NCBI RefSeq assembly: GCF_015555905.1
Contig: NZ_JADNLK010000010.1
Location: 62,001 to 126,000 of the forward strand
Direction of reading: 5' to 3'
DNA length: 64,000 bases
Origin: Clostridium sp. D43t1_170807_H7
GTDB lineage: Bacteria; Bacillota; Clostridia; Clostridiales; Clostridiaceae
Shown: positions 1 to 8,978 of the stretch, one piece after another
Layout of the letters: each line of letters opens with the position of its first letter
Numbering within the stretch: position 1 is the first letter of the stretch
Position numbers and translations under genes: made by a program
The notes under the pieces: generated by a model
The model's input: the letters and a program-made list of their open reading frames with translations, nothing else
Told to the model about the DNA's origin: nothing
The model's database searches: none

Positions 1-59
1 AAGTTTGGTAAATCGTTTCTCATTTGTTCTGCTTCTATAGCTCTTAATATTTCGTTCAT
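1..59 (-). CDS. rplS: 50S ribosomal protein L19 (N-terminal part, cut by window edge)
   Basis: Only the first 19 codons lie in the window, reading MNEILRAIEAEQMRNDLPN, which is the usual L19 N-terminus in clostridia. The ATG follows AGGAGGGAATGCACA, a strong ribosome binding site. L19 sits at the 30S-50S interface of the ribosome. It is the last gene of the conserved rpsP-khpA-rimM-trmD-rplS order but here has its own promoter just upstream. Confidence 0.93.
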   Translation of the reverse strand, partial: MNEILRAIEAEQMRNDLPN

Positions 60-135
60 TGTGCATTCCCTCCTAAATTGATAATTGACGCTCTTAACAA
101 ATTCTTTGACAGCGGAACGCCCGTACTAGCACAAA
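60..135 (-). promoter_or_regulatory. rplS 5' leader, possible L19 autoregulatory leader
   Basis: About 75 nt lie between the predicted transcription start and rplS. The segment is clearly richer in G and C than its surroundings and can form a short hairpin (AG-CGG against CCG-CT around the GGGCGTTCCGC stretch). An L19 leader family is known in low-GC Gram-positives; membership is inferred from position and composition only. Confidence 0.4.
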
Positions 136-139
136 AGTT

Positions 140-168
140 ATTGTAACATAAGTTTTTTTATATTTCAA
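140..168 (-). promoter_or_regulatory. Sigma-A promoter for rplS
   Basis: On the minus strand TTGAAA and TACAAT are separated by exactly 17 nt. It lies between the trmD stop and rplS, so L19 can be made independently of rimM-trmD. Confidence 0.7.
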
Positions 169-172
169 GTTA

Positions 173-886
173 TTATTTTTTACTATTTAATAGTTTTTTA
201 TCCTCTTTTGTAAGTATTATATCCTTGTATAAATCTGGTCTTCTTTTCTTCGTTATCTCTAGAGATTGTAGCCTTCTCCATTTTCTTATATTCTCATGAT
301 GTCCTGATAATAATACTGATGGTACACTTTCCCCCTCAAAAACTTCTGGTCTTGTATATTGAGGATATTCAAGTAATCCTTCAGAAAATGATTCATCTTC
401 ATGACTCTCAGATTTATTTAATACTCCTGGTACTAATCTCAAAATAGAATCAATGACAGGAATAGCAGCCATTTCTCCACCAGTTAATACGAAATCTCCC
501 AGAGAAATTTCCATATCAACCTCTTTAAAAGCTCTTTCATCTATACCTTCATAATGTCCGCAAAGGAAAATTAAATTTTCCTCCTTAGATAACTCTTCTG
601 CCATCTCTTGATTAAAAGTTTTACCTTTTGGTCCTAGAAAAATTACTTTCCCATTATTTTTTTCTTTACAAGCTCTTATAGAATCCACAACAGGCTGTGC
701 TGCCATTACCATACCAGCTCCACCACCATAAGGATAATCATCAACCTTTTTATGCTTATTTAACGTATAATCTCTTATGTTTAAAGTCTCGATTGAAATT
801 AACTCCTTTTCTTGAGCCTTCCCTATTATACTATGATTAAAAATATCAAACATCTCTGGGAATAGAGTTAGAATACTAATCTTCAT
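173..886 (-). CDS. trmD: tRNA (guanine-N1)-methyltransferase TrmD
   Basis: SPOUT-class methyltransferase that makes m1G37 in tRNAs reading codons CNN/GGN, preventing +1 frameshifts; cytosolic. At 237 aa it has the family length. The knot signature is visible: [11 protein letters not shown] near residue 51, the [12 protein letters not shown] stretch near 107, and [11 protein letters not shown] near 128. The ATG overlaps the end of rimM by 11 bp and its AGGAG lies inside rimM, so the two genes are translationally coupled. It is followed by an independent rplS promoter. Confidence 0.97.
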   Translation of the reverse strand: MKISILTLFPEMFDIFNHSIIGKAQEKELISIETLNIRDYTLNKHKKVDDYPYGGGAGMVMAAQPVVDSIRACKEKNNGKVIFLGPKGKTFNQEMAEELSKEENLIFLCGHYEGIDERAFKEVDMEISLGDFVLTGGEMAAIPVIDSILRLVPGVLNKSESHEDESFSEGLLEYPQYTRPEVFEGESVPSVLLSGHHENIRKWRRLQSLEITKKRRPDLYKDIILTKEDKKLLNSKK

Positions 887-1373
887 CCATCCATTCTCCT
901 ACTGGTCTTATTGTAATCTTTCTTTCATCTATATTAATATCCAGTACTATACTTTTTAATACAGGTATTAATAATTCTTTTGGTTTTCTTATCCAATATA
1001 CATCATTATTTTTAGTTTGTATAACATCATAGATCTTACCAAGCTCTTTTCCTTCAGTATCAAATACTGTACACTCTCTTAAATCTGCTAAGAAATAGCA
1101 ATCTTCTTCAAGCTCAACTGCATTTTCTCTTTCTACTTCCATGAATTTTTCTTTAAGTCTTTCTGCATCTTCTATTTTATCTATACCTTCAAGCTTAACT
1201 ATAACTCTATCCTTTTGATATTTACACTTTTCTATCTTAACTTCTTTACCATTAATTAAAACATGTTCTAAGTCATCAAATCTTCTCATATCATCTGTTA
1301 ATGGAATAACCTTAACTTCACCTTTTAAACCATGAGTATTTACTATCTTACCTACTTTTAAATTTTTACTCAC
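876..1373 (-). CDS. rimM: 16S rRNA processing protein RimM
   Basis: Assembly factor for the 30S head domain that binds S19. The N-terminal [18 protein letters not shown] and the later PRC-barrel part with [13 protein letters not shown] are typical. I place the start at the GTG at 1373, giving [11 protein letters not shown] and 165 aa, because GAGGTGA stands 5 nt before it. An in-frame GTG nine bases upstream overlaps that binding site. It has its own sigma-A promoter and is coupled to trmD. Confidence 0.93.
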   Translation of the reverse strand: MSKNLKVGKIVNTHGLKGEVKVIPLTDDMRRFDDLEHVLINGKEVKIEKCKYQKDRVIVKLEGIDKIEDAERLKEKFMEVERENAVELEEDCYFLADLRECTVFDTEGKELGKIYDVIQTKNNDVYWIRKPKELLIPVLKSIVLDINIDERKITIRPVGEWMDED

Positions 1374-1415
1374 TAAATTCACCTCTTATGTTAACTTAAT
1401 TTTTTTCCTATATTA

Positions 1416-1444
1416 TTTATATCAAACTTTTTATATTTTAGCAA
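1416..1444 (-). promoter_or_regulatory. Sigma-A promoter for rimM-trmD
   Basis: TTGCTA and TATAAA separated by 17 nt on the minus strand, about 40 nt ahead of the rimM start and downstream of the khpA terminator. It separates rimM-trmD from the ylxM-ffh-rpsP-khpA transcript. Confidence 0.6.
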
Positions 1445-1463
1445 AATAATTATTACTTATCTC

Positions 1464-1502
1464 TGCACCAATTCCAATATATGTATCAACCCCGGAGGTG
1501 CA
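1464..1502. other. Short inverted repeat between khpA terminator and rimM promoter
   Basis: TGCACC (1464-1469) is matched by GGTGCA (1497-1502), extended after a 3-nt bulge by TCC/GGA. There is no T-tract, so it is not an intrinsic terminator. It lies upstream of the rimM promoter, where an operator could sit. Function unknown. Confidence 0.35.
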
Positions 1503-1522
1503 CCGTTTTTTGTCGAATAAAA

Positions 1523-1549
1523 AAAGAGTTAGGAAAATCCTAACTCTTT
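1523..1549 (-). terminator. Intrinsic terminator after khpA
   Basis: A 12-bp stem (AAAGAGTTAGGA with its complement) with a 3-nt loop, followed on the minus strand by seven T. The khpA stop codon lies inside the stem. Confidence 0.88.
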
Positions 1550-1779
1550 ACATCGATAATTTCAACTACTACTTTTTGATTTTCGTTTAGTGCTGCGGCT
1601 TTTACTACGGTTCTAATAGCTTTCGCTACTCTACCTTGCTTACCGATTACCTTACCCATATCTTCAGGAGCAACCCTTAATTCAAGAATTAAGTCCTGCT
1701 CTCCTTGAATTTCATTTACATGAACTTCATTTGGATTATCCACTAGGGATTTAGCAATTATTTCAACTAAATCTTTCAT
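1540..1779 (-). CDS. khpA: KH-domain RNA-binding protein KhpA
   Basis: Small single-KH RNA-binding protein (YlqC), which in Gram-positives pairs with KhpB/Jag and affects cell division and small-RNA biology. The KH motif GKVIGKQGRVAKAIR is at about residues 43-57 and the protein is 79 aa. I choose ATG 1779 (MKDLVEIIAKSLV) from family similarity; a TTG four codons upstream is the only other in-frame start, since a TAG closes the frame just beyond it. No ribosome binding site lies immediately before the ATG; a strong one lies about 50 nt upstream across a hairpin. Last gene of the ylxM-ffh-rpsP-khpA transcript. Confidence 0.92.
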   Translation of the reverse strand: MKDLVEIIAKSLVDNPNEVHVNEIQGEQDLILELRVAPEDMGKVIGKQGRVAKAIRTVVKAAALNENQKVVVEIIDVKS

Positions 1780-1784
1780 AAGAG

Positions 1785-1836
1785 TCTGCAAATACTATGT
1801 ACTAATTGTATATGTATTTTGCAGAGTTCACCTCCC
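1785..1836 (-). promoter_or_regulatory. Displaced khpA ribosome binding site with bridging hairpin
   Basis: On the minus strand GGGAGGTGAAC (1836-1826) directly follows the rpsP stop. It is followed by an inverted repeat, TCTGCAAAATAC (1825-1814) against GTATTTGCAGA (1795-1785), one bulged base, 18-nt loop. CTCTT and the khpA ATG come next. If the hairpin forms, GGAGG is about 10 nt from the ATG; linearly it is about 50 nt away. The bridging role is inference. Confidence 0.6.
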
Positions 1837-1841
1837 AAAAA

Positions 1842-2087
1842 TTACTTGTTAAGTCCTACTGTGTTGAATAGTCTCTTAACTACGTCTGTAGGTTGTGCAC
1901 CATTGTTTATCCACTTTGTAGCTTTTTCTTCATCGATTTTGATTTCAGCTGGTTCAGTTATTGGATTGTAGTACCCGATTTCTTCGATGAATCTTCCATC
2001 TCTTGGGCTTCTAGAATCAGCAACAACAACTCTGTAGAAAGGAGCTTTCTTAGCACCCATTCTTCTTAATCTGATTTTTACTGCCAT
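1842..2087 (-). CDS. rpsP: 30S ribosomal protein S16
   Basis: Small-subunit protein needed for 16S rRNA folding. [19 protein letters not shown] and the [11 protein letters not shown] motif are diagnostic, and 81 aa is the normal length. The ATG at 2087 follows AAAGGAGGTGAAATTA; a start three codons upstream would overlap the binding site. It lies between ffh and khpA as in most Firmicutes. Confidence 0.97.
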   Translation of the reverse strand: MAVKIRLRRMGAKKAPFYRVVVADSRSPRDGRFIEEIGYYNPITEPAEIKIDEEKATKWINNGAQPTDVVKRLFNTVGLNK

Positions 2088-2125
2088 TAATTTCACCTCC
2101 TTTAAAGGGTTATATATATAAACTC

Positions 2126-3475
2126 TTAAAAAGGTAATTTACCAAATAAACCTTTCTTGGACTTTTTAGTTAATGATTTCATCTGCCTCATTTGCTTTCT
2201 CATCATTTCATGTCCTTTTATGAGTTTGTTAACTTCTTGTAATGATGTTCCAGAACCCATAGCTATTCTCTTCTTTCTTGAAGATGATCCAACTATAAGC
2301 TTTGGATTTTTTCTTTCCTTAGGAGTCATTGAATAAATTATTGCCTTTACTCTTGCTAATTGTTTTTCACCAGCATCAAAGTCAATTTCCTTCATCTCCT
2401 TAGGCACTCCTGGTATCATATCTATGATTTTACTTAATGATCCTAACTTTTTCATTTGCTCCATGGCTGTTAAGTAATCATCATAAGTAAAGTCATTTTC
2501 CATCATCTTTTGACCTAACTCTTTAGCTTCTTTTTCATCAATTGCTTCTTGAGCCTTTTCGATTAATGAAAGTACATCACCCATTCCTAGAATTCTACTA
2601 GCCATTCTATCTGGATGGAATACTTCAAAATCATTCATCTTTTCCCCAACACCAATAAACTTAATTGGCTTTTGAGTCATATGTCTAATTGATAAAGCAG
2701 CTCCACCTCTTGTATCTCCATCAAGCTTTGTTAATATAACTCCTGAGATATCAAGTGCTTCATTAAAGGTTTCTGCAACATTCACAGCATCTTGTCCTGT
2801 CATTGAGTCAACAACAAGTAAGATTTCTGAAGGATTAACTTCAGCCTTTACATCTTTAAGTTCAGTCATTAGCTCTTCATCTATATGAAGTCTACCAGCT
2901 GTATCTATAATTACAACATTATTTCCGTTTTCCCTACCGTATTTTATACCTTCTTTGGCAATTTGTACAGGGCTAATTTTATCACCCATTTGGAAAACTG
3001 GAATGTCAATTTGCTTTCCTACAACCTCTAATTGTTTAATTGCTGCTGGTCTATATATATCGCAGGCAACTAATAAAGGTTTTTTATTTTTATCTTTTCT
3101 TAATTGTAGTGCAAGTTTACCAGCCATTGTGGTTTTACCAGCTCCTTGAAGTCCAACTAACATAATAACAGTTGGTCCAACACTAGAGAAGTTGATTTTA
3201 CTTTCACTACCTCCCATAAGATCTGTAAGTTCATCATTAACAATCTTGATGACTTGCTGAGCAGGTGTTAAGCTTTCTAAAACTTCACTACCAACACATT
3301 TTTCACTAACATTCTTAACAAAAGTTTTTACAACTTTAAAGTTAACGTCAGCTTCCAATAACGCAAGCTTTACTTCTCTCATGGCTTCTTTAATATCTTT
3401 TTCGCCTAATTTACCTTTGCCTCTAAGTTTCTTAAACGTTTCTTGTAACTTATCAGCTAAACCTTCAAAAGCCAT
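2126..3475 (-). CDS. ffh: Signal recognition particle protein Ffh (SRP54)
   Basis: GTPase that binds SRP RNA and signal sequences and docks ribosomes at FtsY. At 449 aa it has an N-terminal helical bundle, the NG GTPase domain with GLQGAGKTT at 108-116, DTAGR and TKLDG motifs, and a methionine-rich M domain ([18 protein letters not shown], then MRKQMRQM). The ATG follows GGAGGGTTAAC. It is co-transcribed with ylxM, 16 nt upstream. Confidence 0.97.
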   Translation of the reverse strand: MAFEGLADKLQETFKKLRGKGKLGEKDIKEAMREVKLALLEADVNFKVVKTFVKNVSEKCVGSEVLESLTPAQQVIKIVNDELTDLMGGSESKINFSSVGPTVIMLVGLQGAGKTTMAGKLALQLRKDKNKKPLLVACDIYRPAAIKQLEVVGKQIDIPVFQMGDKISPVQIAKEGIKYGRENGNNVVIIDTAGRLHIDEELMTELKDVKAEVNPSEILLVVDSMTGQDAVNVAETFNEALDISGVILTKLDGDTRGGAALSIRHMTQKPIKFIGVGEKMNDFEVFHPDRMASRILGMGDVLSLIEKAQEAIDEKEAKELGQKMMENDFTYDDYLTAMEQMKKLGSLSKIIDMIPGVPKEMKEIDFDAGEKQLARVKAIIYSMTPKERKNPKLIVGSSSRKKRIAMGSGTSLQEVNKLIKGHEMMRKQMRQMKSLTKKSKKGLFGKLPF

Positions 3476-3491
3476 GTTAACCCTCCTATGC

Positions 3492-3821
3492 CTATAAATT
3501 TTCTAGAGTTTCTTTGTAATTTATGTAGTCTTCATCCATCAAAGAATACTTCTCATTAACTTCATCTAAGAATTTTGAAATCTTCTTTTCTTTTTCTAAA
3601 GACTTTTCAAGTAAATTTAATTTACTTTCATAGGCTAGAAATTGTTTGTAGCATCTTTTTATTAGGTCATGAATCGCTTGGCGACTCGTATTGTTTAATT
3701 CAGCAATCTCAGCTAAGGATAAATCCTCATTGTAATATAGCTCCATGATACTCTTTTGTTTTTCCGTAAGTAATGGACCATAATAATCCATTAATAAGGA
3801 AATCTCAACTCTATCTTCCAT
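3492..3821 (-). CDS. ylxM: YlxM-family DNA-binding protein, SRP operon regulator
   Basis: Small sigma-70 region-4-like helix-turn-helix protein (LTEKQKSIMELYYNEDLSLAEIA, then SRQAIHDLIKR) followed by a charged C-terminal helix; the family accompanies ffh and may modulate SRP. The start is ATG 3821 (MEDRVEISLL, 109 aa): AAGGTGATATGC precedes it, and the longer in-frame start at 3875 would lie upstream of the mapped promoter's transcription start. First gene of its transcript. Confidence 0.9.
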   Translation of the reverse strand: MEDRVEISLLMDYYGPLLTEKQKSIMELYYNEDLSLAEIAELNNTSRQAIHDLIKRCYKQFLAYESKLNLLEKSLEKEKKISKFLDEVNEKYSLMDEDYINYKETLENL

Positions 3822-3846
3822 GCATATCACCTTACCCACATCTGAG

Positions 3847-3875
3847 ATTCTAACAGAATAATAATTAGGTGTCAA
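3847..3875 (-). promoter_or_regulatory. Sigma-A promoter for ylxM-ffh-rpsP-khpA
   Basis: TTGACA, 17 nt, TAGAAT on the minus strand. The predicted transcription start is about 20 nt ahead of the ylxM ATG. This is one of the best promoter matches in the window. Confidence 0.85.
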
Positions 3876-4200
3876 GTATTTTTACTTAACAGTTTTAAAT
3901 TATTTTTTTATTCCCAAATTAAAGTGCTAAACTCTTACTATTCCTATTATTTCTTAACATACCACTTGGGTATCTATAGTTATTTTAATGACTAATACAA
4001 ATTTTCGCAACAAATTTTTTTAGTTACTGCTTATAAATTTTATAAGTTGTATATAAATAATTATAATTTATTTTTTATTACTTAATAGTTATTAGTTAAG
4101 AAATAAATTTAGTGCATACCTAATTTACAAAATATATATTTTTATGAACTACAACAACAATCTTATCCTTAACTAATAACTCAACACTACTAACTACTAA
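3876..4200. other. AT-rich intergenic region between ftsY and ylxM
   Basis: No gene seen in about 325 bp. It holds a perfect 14-bp inverted repeat, AGTTATTAGTTAAG (4087-4100) and its complement (4168-4181), with 67 nt between the arms; a small perfect hairpin ATACC/GGTAT near 3960-3975; and short ACTAACTACTAACTA direct repeats next to the ftsY stop. No T-tract terminator is obvious after ftsY. Confidence 0.5.
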
Positions 4201-5115
4201 CTAAAAAAGTGCTTCTACAAAGCTTTCTGCATCAAACTCTTGTAAATCATCAATACCCTCACCTACACCTATATATTTAACAGGTATTTTAAGAGTATTC
4301 TTTATGGAAATTACAACCCCACCTTTAGCTGTTCCATCAAGCTTAGTTAAAACTATACCATCTATAGGGCATACCTCCATAAATTGTTTAGCTTGAATTA
4401 CTGCATTTTGTCCAGTAGTTCCATCTAATACTAATAATGTTTGCTTATTAGCACCACTAAGTTCTCTATCTATTACTCTATTAATCTTTCCTAATTCATC
4501 CATTAAATTTTTCTTATTGTGTAATCTACCTGCTGTATCACAAATAAGTAAATCTACACCTCTTGACTTAGAAGCATTAATTGCATCAAATACAACTGCT
4601 GCTGGATCTGATCCCTCTTCATGCTTAACAATATCAACCTTTGCTCTTTCACTCCAAACAACTAATTGATCTATAGCCCCTGCTCTAAAGGTATCTGCAG
4701 CTGCTAGTAAAACTTTTTTACCTTTTTCTTTATTCATAGCTGCTAATTTACCTATACTAGTGGTTTTCCCAACTCCATTTACACCTATTACTAAAATAAC
4801 TTCTTTTCCGCTTTTTTCTTCATAGCTTTCTTCACTGTCATCTTTCATCATTTCAGCAATTACACTCTTTAAAGCTGGTCTAACTAATTCAACATCATTG
4901 ATTTTTTCTTTTCTAATCTTATCCTTTAATCTTTCAATGATTTCCATTGTAGTATCCATACCTATATCTGCCATAATAAGTATTTCTTCTAACTCTTCAT
5001 ATAAATCTTCATCAATTGTTACTGCTAAATTTAAAGCCTCATTTATTTTATCTGTTAATGCATTTCTTGTTTTTGTTAATCCAGTCTTAAGATTATTAAA
5101 TAATTTACCAAACAT
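4201..5115 (-). CDS. ftsY: Signal recognition particle receptor FtsY
   Basis: SRP receptor GTPase at the cytoplasmic membrane, partner of Ffh. It is a short FtsY (304 aa) that lacks the long acidic N-terminal domain of E. coli FtsY and begins with an amphipathic segment (MFGKLFNNLKTGLTKTR). GTPase motifs GVNGVGKTT, DTAGRLH and TKLDGTAKGG are intact. The ATG follows AGGAGGTAGTAAT, 11 nt after the smc stop, so it is in the smc transcript. Confidence 0.97.
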   Translation of the reverse strand: MFGKLFNNLKTGLTKTRNALTDKINEALNLAVTIDEDLYEELEEILIMADIGMDTTMEIIERLKDKIRKEKINDVELVRPALKSVIAEMMKDDSEESYEEKSGKEVILVIGVNGVGKTTSIGKLAAMNKEKGKKVLLAAADTFRAGAIDQLVVWSERAKVDIVKHEEGSDPAAVVFDAINASKSRGVDLLICDTAGRLHNKKNLMDELGKINRVIDRELSGANKQTLLVLDGTTGQNAVIQAKQFMEVCPIDGIVLTKLDGTAKGGVVISIKNTLKIPVKYIGVGEGIDDLQEFDAESFVEALF

Positions 5116-5126
5116 ATTACTACCTC

Positions 5127-8100
5127 CTAATTCTCCGACAAGTCTACTGATACTACTTTAGATATACCTTTTTCTTCCATGGTTATACCATACATTACAT
5201 CACTAGCTTCCATTGTTCCTTTTCTGTGTGTTATTACTATAAATTGAATATTTTCTGAGAAAGCTTTTAAAAATTCCGCATACCTATAAACATTAGCATC
5301 ATCTAGGGCAGCCTCTATTTCATCAAGTATACAGAATGGAGTTGGCTTCATTTTTAATATTGCAAATAATAAAGCAATTGCAGATAAAACCTTCTCTCCT
5401 CCAGACATTAAGTTTATATTTTGAAGTTTCTTACCTGGTGGTTCAACATTTATTATTATATTAGAATTTAAAATATCATCGCCACCTAAAATAAGCTCTG
5501 CATTACCCCCTTTAAATAACTCTCTAAAAGTTTCTCCAAAATTTTCATTTAATATTTTAAAATTCTCTTTAAATAACTCTTGCATTTGAATAGTCATTTC
5601 ATTTATAACTTCTATAAGCTCTTCTTTTGCTTTTTGCAAATCTAACTCTTGTGATGACATAAATTCATACTTTTCACATACTTCGTCATATTCTACTATA
5701 GCAGATAAATTAACTGTTCCTAAAGCTGATATCTTTGATTTTAATATATAAATTTCATCTTTAAGTGTATTTATATTTTCAACACTAATAGCTATCTCCT
5801 TTGCTTCAGCAAGAGTTAAATTAAGCTCACTATTTAATCTGTTATAAAGGGACTCTTGTTCACTTTCTATTTTAGCATGTTGTATGGCCCTTTTGTTTAA
5901 CTCATTTTCTTCTACTCTTATTACTTCTATTATTTCATTAGTTACACTTTCCTTAGCCTTATGACTTTCTTTAAGTTCAACCTTAATAATTTCATCTTCT
6001 CTAAAGGAATTTTCTAGTTCTAAAACTCTTTCTTCTATTTCTTTTAATATATTTTCTTTATTTTTAACATTTTCAGATAAAGAATTAATATTATTATGTT
6101 TAATAGAAATTTCATTTTGTAAATGTTTTATCTTGTTTTCTTTTTCTCTTATTTCTAAGTTCTTAGAAGATAATTGCATTCTTTGTCCTTGAAGACTTTC
6201 TTCTAAAGTTGCACTATTAACCTTTAAATTAACTAACTTTTCTTTTAAAGAATCTCTTTCAATATTATTATTAACAAGTTCTTCTTCAATTAATTTAACC
6301 TTCTCTTTTCTTTCTGCACTTTTAACATCCAACTTATTAAGTTCTTCTTTTTTATTTTCTAACTTTTCTAATAATAATTTAATTATATTATTATTTTCTT
6401 CTTTTTGTTTCTTAGAGTTTTCAATATTTTTACTTAACTTATCTCCATCATTTACAAGGCTTTTTATTTCACCTTCTAATACTGTTAACTCTATATTTTT
6501 ACTATGAACTTCTTCTCTTTTATTTAATATATCATCATCTAACTGCTTTATTTTTAGCTTTATTTCATTAAATTTAGAAACTTCATTATTATATTCTTCT
6601 TTTAGCTTTAATATATTTTTAGCTAGTTCTTCAATTTCTCTTTTTCTACCTAAAAGATTAGCATTTTTACCTTGGATACTACCTCCAGTTAAAGCACCTC
6701 CTGGATTAATTACTTCACCAGTTAAAGTCACTATTTTATAATTATGTCTACCAATTTTAGATATATTAAGTGCACAATCCATATTTTCAGCAATTATAGT
6801 TCTACCTAAATTATATTCTATTACACCTTTATATCTTACATCATATTTTAGAATTTCTGAGGCAATTCCTATATAACCCTTAGCACTTTTAATGTCATTA
6901 GGTACATCTAGTTTTTTCCCTCTAATAATATTTAAAGGTAAAAATGTAGCTCTACCTAACCCTCTACTTTTTAAATATGAAATTAAGTTTTTAGCATCAG
7001 TATCATTAACTGTTATTACATTGGATATTGATCCTCCTAAAGCTATCTCAATAGCAACTTCGTACTTCTTTTCAACTTCAAAAATTTCACCAAGTACTTT
7101 TATATCTTTTATTCCTTGAACTCTACCTTTTTCAACATGATCCATTAAGTTCTTTACCGTTCTATTATATCCTTCATAATGCTTTTCTAAATTTTCTAAA
7201 GTATTATGAGTAGCTTCTGATTCATTAATTTTTTTTGATAACATTTTAAGCTTATTATCTTGATTATTTAAAAGTGAATGAGTTTTTGATAACTCTTTTC
7301 TCACTGATACTACTTCTTCCTCTAATTTAGAAATATTATCTTTTGTATGTATAAGTTTTAACTTAACTTCGTCTATAGTTCCTATATTAATAGCTAAATT
7401 TCCTTCTAAAGTAACTATTGATTTATCTAAACTTTCCTGTATATCATTTTTTTGATTTATTTCTTTTTGTAAGGTTTGAATTCTATTATTAATATCAGAA
7501 TTCCTAGATATAATTTCAAACTCATTATTTTTTAAAATATTAAGTTCTTTTTCTATTTTATCAATTTTTATAGTTATCTCTTCAATTAATCTTTCTACAT
7601 TTCTAATTTCTGAGCCTTTATCCTTACTTTCTCTACTCTTTTCATTTAACTTTTCTTCTAATTCTTTCTTTTCTAAGGTAACTTTCTCTAAATCATCCCT
7701 TAAAATACTTATTTCATTTTCTTCTTTTTCTATTAATGATTTAAAGTTATTAACTCTTTCTTTAAAAAGCTCAATATCTCTTATATGATTTGTAGCCTCT
7801 TCTTTTTTTGTATAATACTCTTCTTTTTCTAATTTATTTTTCTTTTCTATATTTTCTATTTTTCTTTGCAAATCATCTAAAACATTCTTATGAGCCTTAA
7901 GTTTTTCCCTTTTGGCATCTATTGATTCTTGTCTTTTCTCTATTTCACTAGATAAAGCATCTATATCCTTTGAGACTCTATCAATATGATTAACTAATAT
8001 AGAAACTTCTTTTACATTTAATTCTTCTGCTAAAGCTTTATATTTTACTGCTTTTTCCTTTTCTATTCTTAGTGGCTCAAGTCTCTCTTCATAAGTTGCT

Positions 8101-8684
8101 ATTATATCTCTAATTCTAACTAAATTACTATCAGTGTTATCCAGTCTCTTTTCAGCTTCTTCTTTTCTAGACTTATATTTCACAATTCCAGCTGCTTCTT
8201 CTAATAAAGCTCTTCTTTCTTCTGGCTTACCACTTAATATTGCATCAATCTTACCTTGTCCAATTATCGAATATCCTTCCTTACCTATACCTGTATCCAT
8301 AAATAATTCAGTAATATCCTTTAATCTACATTTTTGATTATTAATTAAATACTCTGTTTCACCAGATCTAAATATTCTTCTAGTTACTGTTACTTCATTG
8401 TAATCTGTTGATAATGTTCCATCTGAGTTATCTAAAGTAAGAGATACTTGTGCAAGGCCTAAAGGTTTTCTAAATTGTGTTCCTGAAAAAATAACATCTT
8501 CCATTTTACCTCCTCTAAGATTTTTGACACTTTGTTCTCCAAGCACCCATCTTACTGAGTCAGAAACGTTACTTTTTCCGCTACCATTAGGTCCAACAAC
8601 TGCAGTTACTCCCTTTTTAAATCTCAATTCAGTCTTATCTGCAAAAGATTTAAATCCACGTATCTCAAGTGACCTTAAAAACAT
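5127..8684 (-). CDS. smc: Chromosome partition protein Smc
   Basis: Chromosome condensation/segregation ATPase that works with ScpA-ScpB. 1185 aa, full length: Walker A GPNGSGKSN at 31-39, long coiled coil, a hinge around 500-660 (GRVQGIKDIKVLGEIF ... GGALTGGS), second coiled coil, and the C-terminal ABC signature LMSGGEKVLSAIALLFA with Walker B FCILDEIEAALDD. AAGGAG lies 8 nt before the ATG. It is preceded by a 30-codon gene and followed closely by ftsY. Confidence 0.98.
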   Translation of the reverse strand: MFLRSLEIRGFKSFADKTELRFKKGVTAVVGPNGSGKSNVSDSVRWVLGEQSVKNLRGGKMEDVIFSGTQFRKPLGLAQVSLTLDNSDGTLSTDYNEVTVTRRIFRSGETEYLINNQKCRLKDITELFMDTGIGKEGYSIIGQGKIDAILSGKPEERRALLEEAAGIVKYKSRKEEAEKRLDNTDSNLVRIRDIIATYEERLEPLRIEKEKAVKYKALAEELNVKEVSILVNHIDRVSKDIDALSSEIEKRQESIDAKREKLKAHKNVLDDLQRKIENIEKKNKLEKEEYYTKKEEATNHIRDIELFKERVNNFKSLIEKEENEISILRDDLEKVTLEKKELEEKLNEKSRESKDKGSEIRNVERLIEEITIKIDKIEKELNILKNNEFEIISRNSDINNRIQTLQKEINQKNDIQESLDKSIVTLEGNLAINIGTIDEVKLKLIHTKDNISKLEEEVVSVRKELSKTHSLLNNQDNKLKMLSKKINESEATHNTLENLEKHYEGYNRTVKNLMDHVEKGRVQGIKDIKVLGEIFEVEKKYEVAIEIALGGSISNVITVNDTDAKNLISYLKSRGLGRATFLPLNIIRGKKLDVPNDIKSAKGYIGIASEILKYDVRYKGVIEYNLGRTIIAENMDCALNISKIGRHNYKIVTLTGEVINPGGALTGGSIQGKNANLLGRKREIEELAKNILKLKEEYNNEVSKFNEIKLKIKQLDDDILNKREEVHSKNIELTVLEGEIKSLVNDGDKLSKNIENSKKQKEENNNIIKLLLEKLENKKEELNKLDVKSAERKEKVKLIEEELVNNNIERDSLKEKLVNLKVNSATLEESLQGQRMQLSSKNLEIREKENKIKHLQNEISIKHNNINSLSENVKNKENILKEIEERVLELENSFREDEIIKVELKESHKAKESVTNEIIEVIRVEENELNKRAIQHAKIESEQESLYNRLNSELNLTLAEAKEIAISVENINTLKDEIYILKSKISALGTVNLSAIVEYDEVCEKYEFMSSQELDLQKAKEELIEVINEMTIQMQELFKENFKILNENFGETFRELFKGGNAELILGGDDILNSNIIINVEPPGKKLQNINLMSGGEKVLSAIALLFAILKMKPTPFCILDEIEAALDDANVYRYAEFLKAFSENIQFIVITHRKGTMEASDVMYGITMEEKGISKVVSVDLSEN

Positions 8685-8703
8685 AAATACACTCCTTATC
8701 TTT

Positions 8704-8796
8704 TTATATAAAAGCTGGTACTAAACTTAGTAAAAATACTATAAGCATAAAAATAGTAATTATATACATCATTTTTTCTCTTGTCTTTGCTTTCAT
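8704..8796 (-). CDS. 30-residue single-span membrane peptide (DUF4044-like)
   Basis: A very short gene reading MKAKTREKMMY followed by about 16 hydrophobic residues and ending SLVPAFI. GGAGTGAG lies 7 nt before the ATG, and it ends 19 nt before the smc start codon, so it is probably co-transcribed with smc. A basic N-terminus and one transmembrane helix predict a small inner-membrane protein with the N-terminus inside. It resembles the DUF4044 family of tiny clostridial proteins by composition and size; function unknown. Confidence 0.72.
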   Translation of the reverse strand: MKAKTREKMMYIITIFMLIVFLLSLVPAFI

Positions 8797-8978
8797 AATA
8801 ACTCTCACTCCATTCTTTCTTTAGTTTATAGCAAAGCTAAGGAAATATCAATAAAACAATGACAAGATTCAAAGATCATAAACAAGAATATTATTTCTCT
8901 TGCTATATACCCTTTGCCCCTTGTCACCTTAATTCATATCTTTTATTATTTTAACTACTAAAGTTTAAACTTCAACAA

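Noticed and set aside
3822-3875. 18-residue N-terminal extension of YlxM
   Set aside because: The extended start overlaps the TTGACA of the promoter at 3847-3875, so it would lie upstream of the transcription start.
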